A stretch of DNA of 57,796 nucleotides from Clostridium sp. CAG:221 (GCA_000435835.1 FR883428.1:53288-111083); one strand, 5' to 3'. Numbered from the stretch's first letter, positions 51,001-57,326 are shown. The notes: generated by a model from the sequence alone, not told the origin. Translations and numbers: made by a program.

Positions 51001-51804
51001 GTAAGTAAATACACGACCAACTCAAGTGGTGGTTTTATAAAAATTTCTGATTTTCATTCTGGATATGCAAATGCTTTTTCTGGTTATATTAATGTAACCT
51101 CAATAGATGTTACCAATGCAGATGTTGCAAATAACAAGTATATATATGACTTTTTTAAAAATTGTGGTAAGTTGATAGAGATAGTAGGAATAAATACTTG
51201 GGACACTTCAAAAATAATTCAACCTTCTGGATTATTTTATGGTTGTTCTTCTTTGAGGGAAATACCACTATTAGCTTTCCCAAATGCTGCATATTTTGTT
51301 CAATACATTACAAACTGTTCTAGCGTTGAAGAATTTTATGTTCCATCAATAAACGAATCATGGTATAAAACAGGAACAAATAATGTTCCTTATTCTTCTG
51401 CGTCTGTGTCTTCTATAAGTGGATGTATTAATTTATCAAACATTGAAAATTTCAACGTATCATTTACTCAATCGTTTAAAGATTTTAATTCAAATTATAT
51501 AACAAATGATTTTTGGCGTACTTATGGGTGGAAATGGTTCAGCGCATTAAATAAATTACTTAATATTGAATTTAAAGGAACAGTTTATTTTGGGGACGAT
51601 CTTAATAATTATGTGATTTTTGCAGGGTGTAATACTTCCAAATTATCAGATTCAACTTGGGAAAGTTTTGTAAGTATATTCCCTGATAATTCATCAACTG
51701 GAATAGCAAAAAAAATATGTGTAGGTACTAAAATAGATTACATCCCTGAAACATATGCAAATCAATTAACAGCTAAGGGATATACTCTTTACGCTGGTAA
51801 TTAA
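45079..51804 (+). CDS. giant tail adhesin with CotH-kinase-like domain and leucine-rich repeats
   Basis: 2241 residues. Order: virion-attachment start (KIKVKDPVTGQFIWVPIQAK), coiled coil 43-95, eight-Gly hinge, Ig-like domains 105-385, LamG-like domain about 395-615, CotH-like domain about 640-1080, BspA-type leucine-rich repeats about 1120-1890, a PKD-like unit near 1928 (INWGDGTV), and more repeats to the end. CotH features: VKIQGTSSLQY (683), LKADYIESSHGN (728), MNGEYLGVYNFNHD (778), D906 in GVDSLGKN and YDLDTCLG (927). Spore-coat CotH proteins are atypical kinases using such Asp residues. The longest gene here; probably the main host-recognition fibre. AGGAGG site. Confidence 0.8.
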   Translation: MKIKVKDPVTGQFIWVPIQAKDIALLDLEDNFENKNVEAALREISQKLSNNEGILELKQQVTTNTKKIESHTTSINNLSKNYNDLEERVEYIEANGGGGGGGGSIVPTITSTFTNCAIEKGQDLTIPIFFSSPSGGTGTAYILVNNMEVDYLSVKQGNNNLKIAGKYLTQTDNKVAIYVKDRAGLVSNQLEWNVIAGGITVTTTFDYEVDYGITDSIVMPYNIETGINGDIILHLTIDGTEYNIPSKNGYNQLDLGKYVSTLGTHTVSMYATVDKYTSSTIAFNLVITSTTELYLSTTFVDGSEYTYGVPISINYRLSKKSTELFDVYIFLDDVLEKTQELTVGSYYWTLNKAAVGEHKVTVRVVSKDGAENKSIDMYFSIIKGEYTPIEDITDDLWMDLNAVGKSNQDSNSGLWLDSSGNDRHAKMINFNFSTNGFIDDTVVCDNNAYIEIPYSPWETNAKKGSTIDLIYTPINSGNEDARVLDYTFITDEMAEGEIKPFKGVFADIRQAIVSSSNSGASSGKVSLDENSGQIHLTWVIDRENKFCKTYINGILSRIMFLSDSGSGNNATFEDFSHTNYIYLNSTKGENCGTNNIKRFRVWGHALTSDEVLKTHLATITDLEKQEEAYNFNYNNTTLPRMDLWGDITNMTPYQTVDMRIQYTSPNEEKYGASFNTGIQNNPVKIQGTSSLQYVRHNYTIYLKDEYGNPMMYNPYGEGNAMPDSVFCLKADYIESSHGNNTGMANFINDNVYDTKLPPQLENPAMRTTIAGFPIVVYMNGEYLGVYNFNHDRYSTESYGYDYKKYPNMLVYEINSNSNTSAGAFYRYGDNTESSANINERDYYARDFNLIYGNRTSDSDTFSEVKTLVEWVSVAEQDLFRETISEHFNKEYLFRYLLTVLMIGGVDSLGKNMKITTFDGKVWYPTFYDLDTCLGIDNSGYLTIEPDVEIEEGSFNTSNSNLWTKVMNYFASELKEEWALMRQGRFTLDNLLKYVVQNQIEVIPAKYYNDDAQVKYLDFGSLYTYCCHGSKELLVKRWLRERIAYVDSMMGYFTSQDDQVTIRMNKTGYVEFSVTPYIPLYFSVKWSNADGGTQTFKLKRGETKTFYYTSTTATDQEVIIYHAQYIKELEGISNLRPSSCILANATKLNNVEIHSDKLYNVNVSNNKYLRKLDLSGCSTLGTVTATGSVLDVSKCKYLSYLNIYDTALTGVLLNTSGGSLKEIYYPKSIQEVQLIKQTLLEVVGLPYGNSGAEIPTSLYTVDIQECPSIKKLNTSNNSAISKTWISMKYCQNLTIRNALDFEEISLDGFQRLKVLKLENMFKLKSLGFDDMLEVGGTSTLQYMGISYCPALTDITMNCSSNDYEITFANGALLNLTGATNLNSLSSNCVIHGLETIVLPLSVEHLYFTSEYGTGFSSIKNIWSSRCCEINTEGVLPVAIRYEDKDFVGIDLQGMKMKDIDLGALVNVPAAINFDLSPTTVNPNFNINRDGINYSYLQPVGTLDLSNYTGSLAKFFNGVDLDILEIIVNNDLTQKDLSYCFYNAFFSDPRCVLPITERLNGVINLDYCFYSTIVSDTSILNNIRLGSNCSMRYTFAKCPNITTVKNLNIPATTSSCEGMLSDNNNLVSVINLVVNSQNATGLLKNCSKLTTLEATVNSKIVDSLVEGCSKLTTLEKLTLGNPISIKSLIKNCALLTLLDLSKSNLSNCNAMDNLCYGATSLTELKMIGTVGSSTCTYNNFITGTKAGLMLNLANSIITSPNFIKPGIFNGGNNFILDLTNSDLSAFTDFTSWFENIKINEIILDNVIWGKKVIFTKAFKNSSLIKDFTLPLVSSDVVECFNNCSNMLEISSNWKQRYINYLTTTNCYAGSINIVKCDNYTCDGLDEVPIDWGGYGFEKDYTTIMIIDTSLQDGLSVNLYSDTNTYGKNVLINWGDGTVNAELSHTYNTDGEYKIKYKSFIPGNSNLLKTIVTKVLNVSKYTTNSSGGFIKISDFHSGYANAFSGYINVTSIDVTNADVANNKYIYDFFKNCGKLIEIVGINTWDTSKIIQPSGLFYGCSSLREIPLLAFPNAAYFVQYITNCSSVEEFYVPSINESWYKTGTNNVPYSSASVSSISGCINLSNIENFNVSFTQSFKDFNSNYITNDFWRTYGWKWFSALNKLLNIEFKGTVYFGDDLNNYVIFAGCNTSKLSDSTWESFVSIFPDNSSTGIAKKICVGTKIDYIPETYANQLTAKGYTLYAGN

Positions 51805-51817
51805 AAAGGAGGATTAG

Positions 51818-52126
51818 ATGAAATTAAAGGCTAAAGAAGGAAATAAGATAACAGATAAAAATAGAACTTTTTTTAATGATTTTATTTATGTCCCAGATAA
51901 TTATAATCCAAATGATTATGAAGAAGTCCCTTACGAAATTTGGGGGCTTTTTTTAGATGATGAAATTCCTAAAAATAAGGTTGAAGAATTAACTGCTAAA
52001 ATAAAAACCTTAGAGGAAGAAAAAGCAGAATTAAAAGATAAACTCCTTGAAGTTGAAAAAGAACATGGGGATTATCTTTTAGATAATGATTTAAGAATAA
52101 CAATGCTAGAATTAGGACTAGCTTAG
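51818..52126 (+). CDS. small tail-region protein with coiled coil
   Basis: 102 residues. N-terminal part (FFNDFIYVPDNYNPNDYEEV), then a coiled coil (VEELTAKIKTLEEEKAELKD). Comparable short coiled-coil proteins follow fibre genes in Firmicute phages. AAGGAGG site. Function unknown. Confidence 0.55.
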   Translation: MKLKAKEGNKITDKNRTFFNDFIYVPDNYNPNDYEEVPYEIWGLFLDDEIPKNKVEELTAKIKTLEEEKAELKDKLLEVEKEHGDYLLDNDLRITMLELGLA

Positions 52127-52167
52127 TTATTCTTAAATAAATTCACAAAAAGAAAGGAAGATGCAAA

Positions 52168-52350
52168 ATGCCAAACACAAAAACTTATACTCAAGCAAAA
52201 AAAATAATAGAAGGAGGAAGATATGAAAGCAAAGAAGCTATGATGGAAATATTAGATGTATTTCTAATGGGAAACAGAATAACGGCTGATGAATATAAAG
52301 AACTTGTAGAATTGCTTGATTTAAAAGAAGCTGAAAAAGACCAGGCTTAA
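52168..52350 (+). CDS. small phage protein before the lysis cassette
   Basis: 60 residues: TYTQAKKIIEGGRYESKEAM, then MEILDVFLMGNRITADEYKE. This short helical protein recurs between fibre and holin genes in clostridial phages (XkdX-like position). ATG behind AAAGGAAG. Its end forms part of a GACCAGG/CCTGGTC hairpin (52339-52363). Confidence 0.6.
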   Translation: MPNTKTYTQAKKIIEGGRYESKEAMMEILDVFLMGNRITADEYKELVELLDLKEAEKDQA

Positions 52351-52434
52351 TTTTTACCTGGTCTAAAAGTAGAATAATGCTAAATATGATTAATATTTAT
52401 TTTAAGTATAGACATAATTAAAAATTTTATTCAC

Positions 52435-52465
52435 AAGGATTACAAAATGCTGTGATCCTTTTTTA
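52435..52465 (+). terminator. intrinsic terminator before the lysis genes
   Basis: AAGGATTACA pairs with TGTGATCCTT (one T-G) around a 6-base loop, followed by TTTT. Ends the tail operon. Confidence 0.85.
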
Positions 52466-52497
52466 ATACAAAAAAATCAATGAAGGTAGGTGCAACA

Positions 52498-52719
52498 TTG
52501 AATGAAGCAGATGTAATCCAAGAAATTCGTGAGAACATAATTGAAATGAAGGGGATGCTTGAAAATATAAGTATGAGAAGTGACTTAAAGATGGAGACAT
52601 TCGAAGAAAAATTAAAAGTGGCAAATAACAGAATATCAGACTTAGAAAGCAACCAGAAATGGTTTGTATGTGCAATTATAGGCGCAGTAATAACAATGCT
52701 AGTTTCATTATTTAAATGA
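52498..52719 (+). CDS. xhlA: XhlA-family lysis protein
   Basis: 73 residues, TTG start behind AAGGTAGGTG (preferred to an in-frame ATG six codons upstream that lacks a site). An N-terminal amphipathic coiled coil (IIEMKGMLENISMRSDLKME, VANNRISDLESNQKW) is followed by one C-terminal membrane span (FVCAIIGAVITMLVSLF). This is the XhlA pattern; it works with a holin and amidase to release virions. Confidence 0.85.
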   Translation: MNEADVIQEIRENIIEMKGMLENISMRSDLKMETFEEKLKVANNRISDLESNQKWFVCAIIGAVITMLVSLFK

Positions 52720-52736
52720 TAAGGGAGAGATGTAAA

Positions 52737-52979
52737 ATGTCAAAAGTATTAAAATCAATTGCAATAAGATTAAATAATAAAGGTACAATTATTTCATTGA
52801 CTGCATTAATTGTTAGTTTATTATGTCAGTTTGGATTTGATATAGATTCTGATAAGATTATCGGAATTGTACAAACTATATGCAGCATATTAATCTTGCT
52901 TGGATTACTAAACGATCCTACAGAGAACACTAAAGCTTACATTCCTGGTGTAAGTGATAAATTAATTAATAAAGAGTAA
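52737..52979 (+). CDS. phi-LC3-type holin
   Basis: 80 residues with two hydrophobic segments (IISLTALIVSLLCQFGF and IIGIVQTICSILILLGLLN) and the ending DPTENTKAYIPGVSDK, a good match to the phi-LC3 holin family (NDPTTxGxxDS-type end). Forms the membrane hole that frees the amidase. The ATG at 52737 follows GGGAGAG. Confidence 0.85.
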   Translation: MSKVLKSIAIRLNNKGTIISLTALIVSLLCQFGFDIDSDKIIGIVQTICSILILLGLLNDPTENTKAYIPGVSDKLINKE

Positions 52980-53008
52980 GACTTAGGTTTATATCTAAGT
53001 CTTTTTTT
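52978..53008 (+). terminator. intrinsic terminator between holin and amidase
   Basis: AAGACTTAG and CTAAGTCTT form a 9-bp stem with an 8-base loop, followed by a T run. Its start overlaps the holin stop codon. It may reduce amidase expression relative to the holin. Confidence 0.85.
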
Positions 53009-53028
53009 ATGCAGAAAGGAGAATTTAA

Positions 53029-53991
53029 ATGTTACTAAGGAATGATAGTTTAAAGACTAATAAGAATTTTTATCCTAATTCTAATGAAGTTAAATATATA
53101 GTTGTTCACTATACAGGTTATTTTGCACCAATAAAGAACTTTGCATTAAATCAAAAAAATAATGATTTATCAAAAGCTGGTTCAGCACATGAATTTGTAA
53201 ATGATTCTGAATGGTATTTATCAATAGATCATTGCCATGGAGCATGGGCAGTTGGAGATAATCAAGGTTATGGAGTATATCCTAATGGAATAACTAATTA
53301 TAATTCATTAAATATTGAAATGTGTTGTTGTGATGAATCTTTAAATGTGTCAGAAAAAACTAAAAAAAATACTGCCGAAATAGTAGCTTACTATATGAAA
53401 CAATATAATGTTCCAATTGAAAGAGTTGTAAGACATTACGATGCTACTTATAAACAATGTCCTTTGGATATGTCACCTAATAATCCATATGTTAAAGGTG
53501 AAGAGAATTGGAAGCAATTTAAAGAGTGGGTAATTGAATACTACAATGGTACTTATAAAGAAATGCAAGAAAATATTGAATATATTGAAGGGGTGTATGA
53601 TATGAAAGGTAAAATTAATTTAAGAACAATGTATAGAGATGGTAAGGCATCAGTGACAAGTGAATGGTATAACATGGATGAAAGTACTACTAATGATTAT
53701 AAAAATATCTATGGAGTTGAAATATATACAGATGAGCCTTTAACATGGTCAGTTCAATCAGCTGGAGAATGGATAACTAAAAAGGGAAGTGGCAAAATAA
53801 TTTTTGATTCTCCAATAACTGCAATTAAAATTAAGCATGATAATAAAAAAGTATATTACTGGGTATCTTCTCCAGGAGATGTTTCTGGTTATAAATGGTG
53901 GGAAAATGCTTGTAAAACTAATTATGGAGTTGCACAATGTCAAAATACTCAAGGTGCACCACTTAATGCATTAAAAATTAGATTAGGATAA
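53029..53991 (+). CDS. N-acetylmuramoyl-L-alanine amidase endolysin
   Basis: 320 residues. Amidase_2-type catalytic domain at 1-170: zinc ligands His27 (VVHYTG), His136 (RHYDAT) and Cys144 (KQCP), with Glu97 in SLNIEMCC. Cleaves the bond between muramic acid and the stem peptide. The C-terminal 120 residues (KINLRTMYRDGKASVTSEWY, YGVEIYTDEPLTWSVQSAGE) are probably the wall-binding part. An internal ATG near 53601 with GGGGTG upstream could release this binding part alone, as reported for some other endolysins. Confidence 0.92.
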   Translation: MLLRNDSLKTNKNFYPNSNEVKYIVVHYTGYFAPIKNFALNQKNNDLSKAGSAHEFVNDSEWYLSIDHCHGAWAVGDNQGYGVYPNGITNYNSLNIEMCCCDESLNVSEKTKKNTAEIVAYYMKQYNVPIERVVRHYDATYKQCPLDMSPNNPYVKGEENWKQFKEWVIEYYNGTYKEMQENIEYIEGVYDMKGKINLRTMYRDGKASVTSEWYNMDESTTNDYKNIYGVEIYTDEPLTWSVQSAGEWITKKGSGKIIFDSPITAIKIKHDNKKVYYWVSSPGDVSGYKWWENACKTNYGVAQCQNTQGAPLNALKIRLG

Positions 53992-54028
53992 AAAAAGGCT
54001 AAGGGTAATTCCTTAGCCTTTATTTTTT
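53992..54028. terminator. bidirectional terminator
   Basis: AAAGGCTAAGG and CCTTAGCCTTT form an 11-bp stem with a 6-base loop and A/T runs on both sides. It serves the endolysin gene (+) and the repressor gene at 54013 (-), whose coding end overlaps it. Confidence 0.9.
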
Positions 54029-54216
54029 TGCTTAAATTTAATATCAACATCGTAATCAAGTAAAGATGCTATTTTTTCAATTTCAGATATTCTCATATCA
54101 TTTTTTTTCAATTTTGCACTAACATTTTGCTGAGTAACACCTAATTTTTCGGCAAGATCTGTTAATGTCATATCTTTATCTATTAATATCTTTTTTATTT
54201 CTTTAGCAATATCCAA
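54013..54216 (-). CDS. second XRE-family repressor
   Basis: 67 residues; a compact XRE helix-turn-helix (MTLTDLAEKLGVTQQNVSAK, then LKKNDMRISEIEKIASLLDY) with a short basic tail. TTG start behind AAGGGGGCGG. Divergent from a rightward operon, with palindromic operators between. It appears to be a second, independent switch beyond the lysis genes. Confidence 0.85.
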   Translation of the reverse strand: MDIAKEIKKILIDKDMTLTDLAEKLGVTQQNVSAKLKKNDMRISEIEKIASLLDYDVDIKFKQKNKG

Positions 54217-54239
54217 TATACCGCCCCCTTTTAATTGAT

Positions 54240-54268
54240 ATTATAAAATAAAACATTAATTTATACAA
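54240..54268 (-). promoter_or_regulatory. promoter of the second repressor
   Basis: On the minus strand TTGTAT (54263-54268), 17 bases, TATAAT (54240-54245). The -35 lies within the palindromic operator at 54261, so the repressor can control itself. Confidence 0.7.
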
Positions 54269-54322
54269 ATAAATATTTGTATAAATATTGACTTAACAAA
54301 TAAATAATTGTAAAATACAATT
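54261..54322 (+). promoter_or_regulatory. rightward promoter with two palindromic operators
   Basis: Promoter TTGACT (54288-54293), 17 bases, TAAAAT (54311-54316). A perfect inverted repeat TTATACAAAT-N4-ATTTGTATAA (54261-54284) lies just upstream. A second perfect palindrome AATTGTA-AAA-TACAATT (54306-54322) covers the -10. Both share the core TTGTA/TACAA, so one protein probably binds both. Confidence 0.8.
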
Positions 54323-54348
54323 AAATAATTTAATTAGAAGGTGGATAA

Positions 54349-54471
54349 ATGGAAAGGGTATTAAGATTTTATGGACTTAATCCAGTGGATTACAAATTAA
54401 TCTATAAAACTAAAGATGATATGGTTGTGATTAATATAAGAAGTAAAAAAAGATTAGAGTTAAGATATTAG
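54349..54471 (+). CDS. DUF6906-like small protein, second copy type
   Basis: 40 residues: MERVLRFYGLNPVDYKLIYK, then TKDDMVVINIRSKKRLELRY. The GLNPxDY turn followed by a strand and basic end resembles the protein at 20980 (GMDPREF). First gene of the operon under the second switch. ATG behind AAGGTGGA. Confidence 0.5.
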   Translation: MERVLRFYGLNPVDYKLIYKTKDDMVVINIRSKKRLELRY

Positions 54472-54480
54472 GAGGATGTT

Positions 54481-54663
54481 ATGAAAAATAAGAATGGTAA
54501 ATTAAAAGTATGCGTTCCAGATGATATTGCTAAGATTGAAAGGACTATCAAAGCATTAAAGAATGTAATTAAGACAGACACTAATGACTTTGATAAAAAA
54601 ATGCATAAGGAAGCTTTAAAAGCTTATCAGAGTAAATTAAAAGAATTAAATAATACTAAATAG
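54481..54663 (+). CDS. small basic helical protein
   Basis: 60 residues, Lys-rich (DIAKIERTIKALKNVIKTDT, LKAYQSKLKELNNTK), probably a helical hairpin. TAGGAGGA site, nine bases after the previous gene. Not recognised. Confidence 0.5.
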   Translation: MKNKNGKLKVCVPDDIAKIERTIKALKNVIKTDTNDFDKKMHKEALKAYQSKLKELNNTK

Positions 54664-54709
54664 TGAAAGACATAAAATTTATAAAAGATTTTACTGGAAT
54701 TAAGTAAAT

Positions 54710-54743
54710 ATATATAGGAGTTAATAAATTAGCTCCTATATAT
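54710..54743. terminator. long palindrome, probable terminator
   Basis: ATATATAGGAG and CTCCTATATAT flank a further complementary TTAAT/ATTAG, giving a nearly continuous 16-bp stem with a tiny loop. The T-rich flank is weak. Could terminate the short operon in either direction or be a protein-binding site. Confidence 0.55.
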
Positions 54744-54785
54744 TAAATTTACATAATATGTTAAAATAATAAAGAGGTGAGGGGA

Positions 54786-54986
54786 GTGGTTAAGAATAGA
54801 TTAAAAGAAATTCGAATGAAAGAATACATGATGAACTCAAATGAGTTTTGCAAATTACTAGGAGTTAAGCCCAGTACTTATAGCCAAATAGAAAGCAATA
54901 AGCAACAAGGCAATATAGAAACAATATTAAAAATATCAAAGGCTCTTAATCTAAAGGTGGAAGATATCTGGTACCTTGAAGATTAA
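54786..54986 (+). CDS. XRE-family regulator
   Basis: 66 residues, GTG start behind GAGGTGAGGGGA. One XRE helix-turn-helix (MNSNEFCKLLGVKPSTYSQI, then IETILKISKALNLKVEDIWY). The ending VEDIWYLED is typical of small plasmid and phage regulators. It is followed by a weak AAGATTAAG hairpin with T run (54981-55004). It lies immediately before the partition genes and may regulate them. Confidence 0.75.
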   Translation: MVKNRLKEIRMKEYMMNSNEFCKLLGVKPSTYSQIESNKQQGNIETILKISKALNLKVEDIWYLED

Positions 54987-55117
54987 GGGCCTTTATCTTT
55001 TAATACAATTTCTAAATGTAAAAATAATTCACAAATAGGAATATATTTTATATTTATGAATACATATATAACAAAAGGCAACAAAGTAGCCAGTAATTTA
55101 TAAAATCAGGAGGTTGT

Positions 55118-56020
55118 ATGGAGACAATAGGCATTGATTTAGGCAATTGTAATCTAAAGACAAGTAAAAAAATAATAGTGCCTGCACTTATAACAAGAGG
55201 TGGAAATTATTTAATAAGCACAGGATATGAAATAAATTTTAATGGTGAATTATTTATAATTGGCGAAGGGGATTATGATACTAACCTAAATAAATTATCT
55301 AAAGAAAATCTACTTCCTATGCTATGTTTAGCAGCAGGATTAAGCACTAAAGAAGAATTTATAAGAGTAGTTCTTGGACTTCCTATAAACCAATATAGGA
55401 GTAATAAAAATAAAATGCTGGAAATTATTGAGGAAAATAAAATACTTAATTTTAAACTTAATGGTTTAGATAGATGTATTTGCATCGAAGAAGCATCAAT
55501 ATTCCCTGAAGGAGTTGCAACTTATTATTCACTTGATATTGAGAAAAGAAAAGCTTTAGTAGACCAAGATCTAATAATTTTAGATATTGGAGGTAGAACC
55601 ACAGATATAGCACTACTTAAAGCAGGTAAAAAAAGAAGTGTTGCTAAAAGTACAAGTTTAGATGTGGGGATGATTAATATTTACAATGATATGATTAATG
55701 AAATTAACAGTTTGTATACATTAGGGTTAAACATTGAGGATGCAGAAGGAATTTTAAAAAACGGTCTTGAAGTTGATGGGGAAAAGCAAGATACCTCTTT
55801 CATTAAGAATATAGTGAAAAATAATATAGAAAAAGTATTTAAAGAATTAAATATTAGTTATCCAGTAAGGACAAGCCCTTTAATTGTTACTGGAGGTGGT
55901 GGAAAATCTTTTTTTAAATCATTAAAAAAGAGATATCCTACAGCTCAATTAGTAGAAGATAACTTATTTTCAAATGCAATTGGATATAAAAGGGTTGGTG
56001 ATAAATTATGGCAAGATTAA
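55118..56020 (+). CDS. parM: ParM/Alp-type actin-like partition ATPase
   Basis: 300 residues with the actin/Hsp70 fold signatures: phosphate 1 GIDLGN (5-10), phosphate 2 ILDIGGRTTDIA (154-165) and adenosine loop VTGGGG (about 256). The length fits plasmid ParM/StbA proteins, which polymerise to push plasmid copies apart. It overlaps by 13 bases a small DNA-binding gene, the usual ParM-ParR order. TTCACA, 17 bases, TATTTA near 55026 could be its promoter. Partition genes are unusual beside an integrase-type prophage. Confidence 0.82.
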   Translation: METIGIDLGNCNLKTSKKIIVPALITRGGNYLISTGYEINFNGELFIIGEGDYDTNLNKLSKENLLPMLCLAAGLSTKEEFIRVVLGLPINQYRSNKNKMLEIIEENKILNFKLNGLDRCICIEEASIFPEGVATYYSLDIEKRKALVDQDLIILDIGGRTTDIALLKAGKKRSVAKSTSLDVGMINIYNDMINEINSLYTLGLNIEDAEGILKNGLEVDGEKQDTSFIKNIVKNNIEKVFKELNISYPVRTSPLIVTGGGGKSFFKSLKKRYPTAQLVEDNLFSNAIGYKRVGDKLWQD

Positions 56021-56223
56021 GAATACCTATAGAATTTAATCCTGGGAAAGAAGCAGATGTAAAACTATATGAACAATTATCAAAATACTCTAATCCAGCT
56101 GCATATATAAAAGATGTCCTACGAGGATTACTTCCAATACCAGGTCAAATTAATGTTAATGCAACTATTAATAAAACTAATGATGCGAAAATTGAAGATG
56201 ATGAGGATTTAATGGATATATAG
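56008..56223 (+). CDS. ParR-like centromere-binding adaptor
   Basis: 71 residues: RIPIEFNPGKEADVKLYEQL, SKYSNPAAYIKDVLRGLLPI, then a flexible tail ending in acidic DDEDLMDI. The strand followed by two helices suggests a ribbon-helix-helix. Small ParR/StbB-type adaptors encoded just after ParM often show the KYxNxxAYIKDxxR pattern. It would link DNA to the filament encoded upstream. Confidence 0.65.
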   Translation: MARLRIPIEFNPGKEADVKLYEQLSKYSNPAAYIKDVLRGLLPIPGQINVNATINKTNDAKIEDDEDLMDI

Positions 56224-56233
56224 GAGGATATAT

Positions 56234-56653
56234 ATGAACGTTTTTAATAATATAAAAGATTTATCAAAAGAATTAAAAGTTGAAGAGTGGAAATGTGAAA
56301 GAGATTTGCAGAAGTTTATTGGCCATGATTATGCAATAATTGAAGGTACTGAAATAAAAGTAGCTATAAAAGATAATGAATTTAATTATATAGTGCTAGA
56401 CTTAGAAAGTAATGATGATTGTAAACAGTACTTTATGGAATATGAACAGTATTATTATACCTGGAAAGTTTATGTGGATGATCTTGAAGGATGGCAAGAA
56501 TGCAAGGTGTTAAATATAGAAAATACTAGATTAGGAATTAATAGAGCCACTGTACTTTGTAGTAGCGGAACTCAATTAAATAGATTAGTTAAATTTGCTT
56601 TAGATGAAGATGAAATAAAGCCAGATAGATGCATTTACTTCATAGAAAAGTAA
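56234..56653 (+). CDS. hypothetical acidic protein
   Basis: 139 residues, acidic, mixed alpha-beta (YAIIEGTEIKVAIKDNEFNY, YYTWKVYVDDLEGWQECKVL), with a later NRATVLCSSGTQLNRLVKFA. AGGAGGATA site, ten bases after the ParR-like gene, so likely part of the partition operon. Not recognised. Confidence 0.55.
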   Translation: MNVFNNIKDLSKELKVEEWKCERDLQKFIGHDYAIIEGTEIKVAIKDNEFNYIVLDLESNDDCKQYFMEYEQYYYTWKVYVDDLEGWQECKVLNIENTRLGINRATVLCSSGTQLNRLVKFALDEDEIKPDRCIYFIEK

Positions 56654-56689
56654 TAATAAAGCCCTCAGTCTAATGAGCAGACTAGGGCT
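56651..56689 (-). terminator. minus-strand terminator
   Basis: AGCCCT-C-AGTCT pairs with AGACT-AGGGCT, 11 bp with one bulged base. On the minus strand it is followed by TTTATTATT. It would end a leftward transcript from the 56.7-56.9 kb gap. A second stem-loop AACTACT/AGTAGTT (56694-56727) lies next to it. Confidence 0.65.
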
Positions 56690-56781
56690 AAATAACTACT
56701 CGTTTGACTACGTCTACACTAGTAGTTTATTCAGGTGTAAGTGTCAAATATTCATAATTTAAATGATTTCTTTTAAAAATT

Positions 56782-56859
56782 CTATAAAAATTTAATTGCA
56801 ATATTTAATCCTATGTTATAGCAAATTAGTCCTATTAATATTCCATCAAAGATTATCAA
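56782..56859 (-). CDS. possible 25-residue hydrophobic peptide (type I toxin-like)
   Basis: TTG start preceded by GAGGTGAT (56865-56872 on the minus strand), an eight-base match to the 16S anti-SD. The peptide MIIFDGILIGLICYNIGLNI then AIKFL is almost wholly hydrophobic with one Asp near the start and one Lys near the end, like type I toxins and other membrane micro-proteins. A leftward terminator lies at 56651. No other gene is seen in 56654-56923. Confidence 0.4.
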   Translation of the reverse strand: MIIFDGILIGLICYNIGLNIAIKFL

Positions 56860-56923
56860 AATATATCACCTCAAATGTAATTATTACCAATAACACAAAT
56901 TTAATTCATGGAGGCAAAAATAA

Positions 56924-57325
56924 TTGAAAAATTTAACCATGACAATACCAGAATTTTTAGCGGTACAAAGAAATGAACTATCTTACAAAGAAATTAGACA
57001 AGCCCAAAGAGAAATTAACAAAAGCTATAGATTAAGAAAATGTTTAGTTGTATCTTTAGCGTGTAATTTTATGTTAGAGAAATATGTTTATGCTGCTGAT
57101 ACAAGTAAAATTGATATGGCCGGAAGTACTATATTATCAACAGCTCAAGAGATTGGTTATTGGGCATGTTTAATAATGTGTCTTATAGAGGTAATAATGG
57201 CGCTGATATCAAGAAGAACTGATGATGTTAAAAAGATATGCACTAAATATATATTAGGCTTTGCATCACTATATTTTATGCCATGGATATTTGATTTCAT
57301 AAGAGATTTCTTTGGGGGTATGTAA
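56924..57325 (+). CDS. membrane protein resembling VirB2/TrbC-type pilin
   Basis: 133 residues, TTG start behind ATGGAGG. After a charged 35-residue N-terminus come a signal-like segment (LRKCLVVSLACNFMLEKYVY, then AAD) and two spans (GYWACLIMCLIEVIMALI and YILGFASLYFMPWIFDFI). The order signal, short loop, two membrane helices resembles conjugation pilin-type proteins of Gram-positive transfer regions. Similarity is by shape only. Confidence 0.45.
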   Translation: MKNLTMTIPEFLAVQRNELSYKEIRQAQREINKSYRLRKCLVVSLACNFMLEKYVYAADTSKIDMAGSTILSTAQEIGYWACLIMCLIEVIMALISRRTDDVKKICTKYILGFASLYFMPWIFDFIRDFFGGM

Positions 57326-57326
57326 A

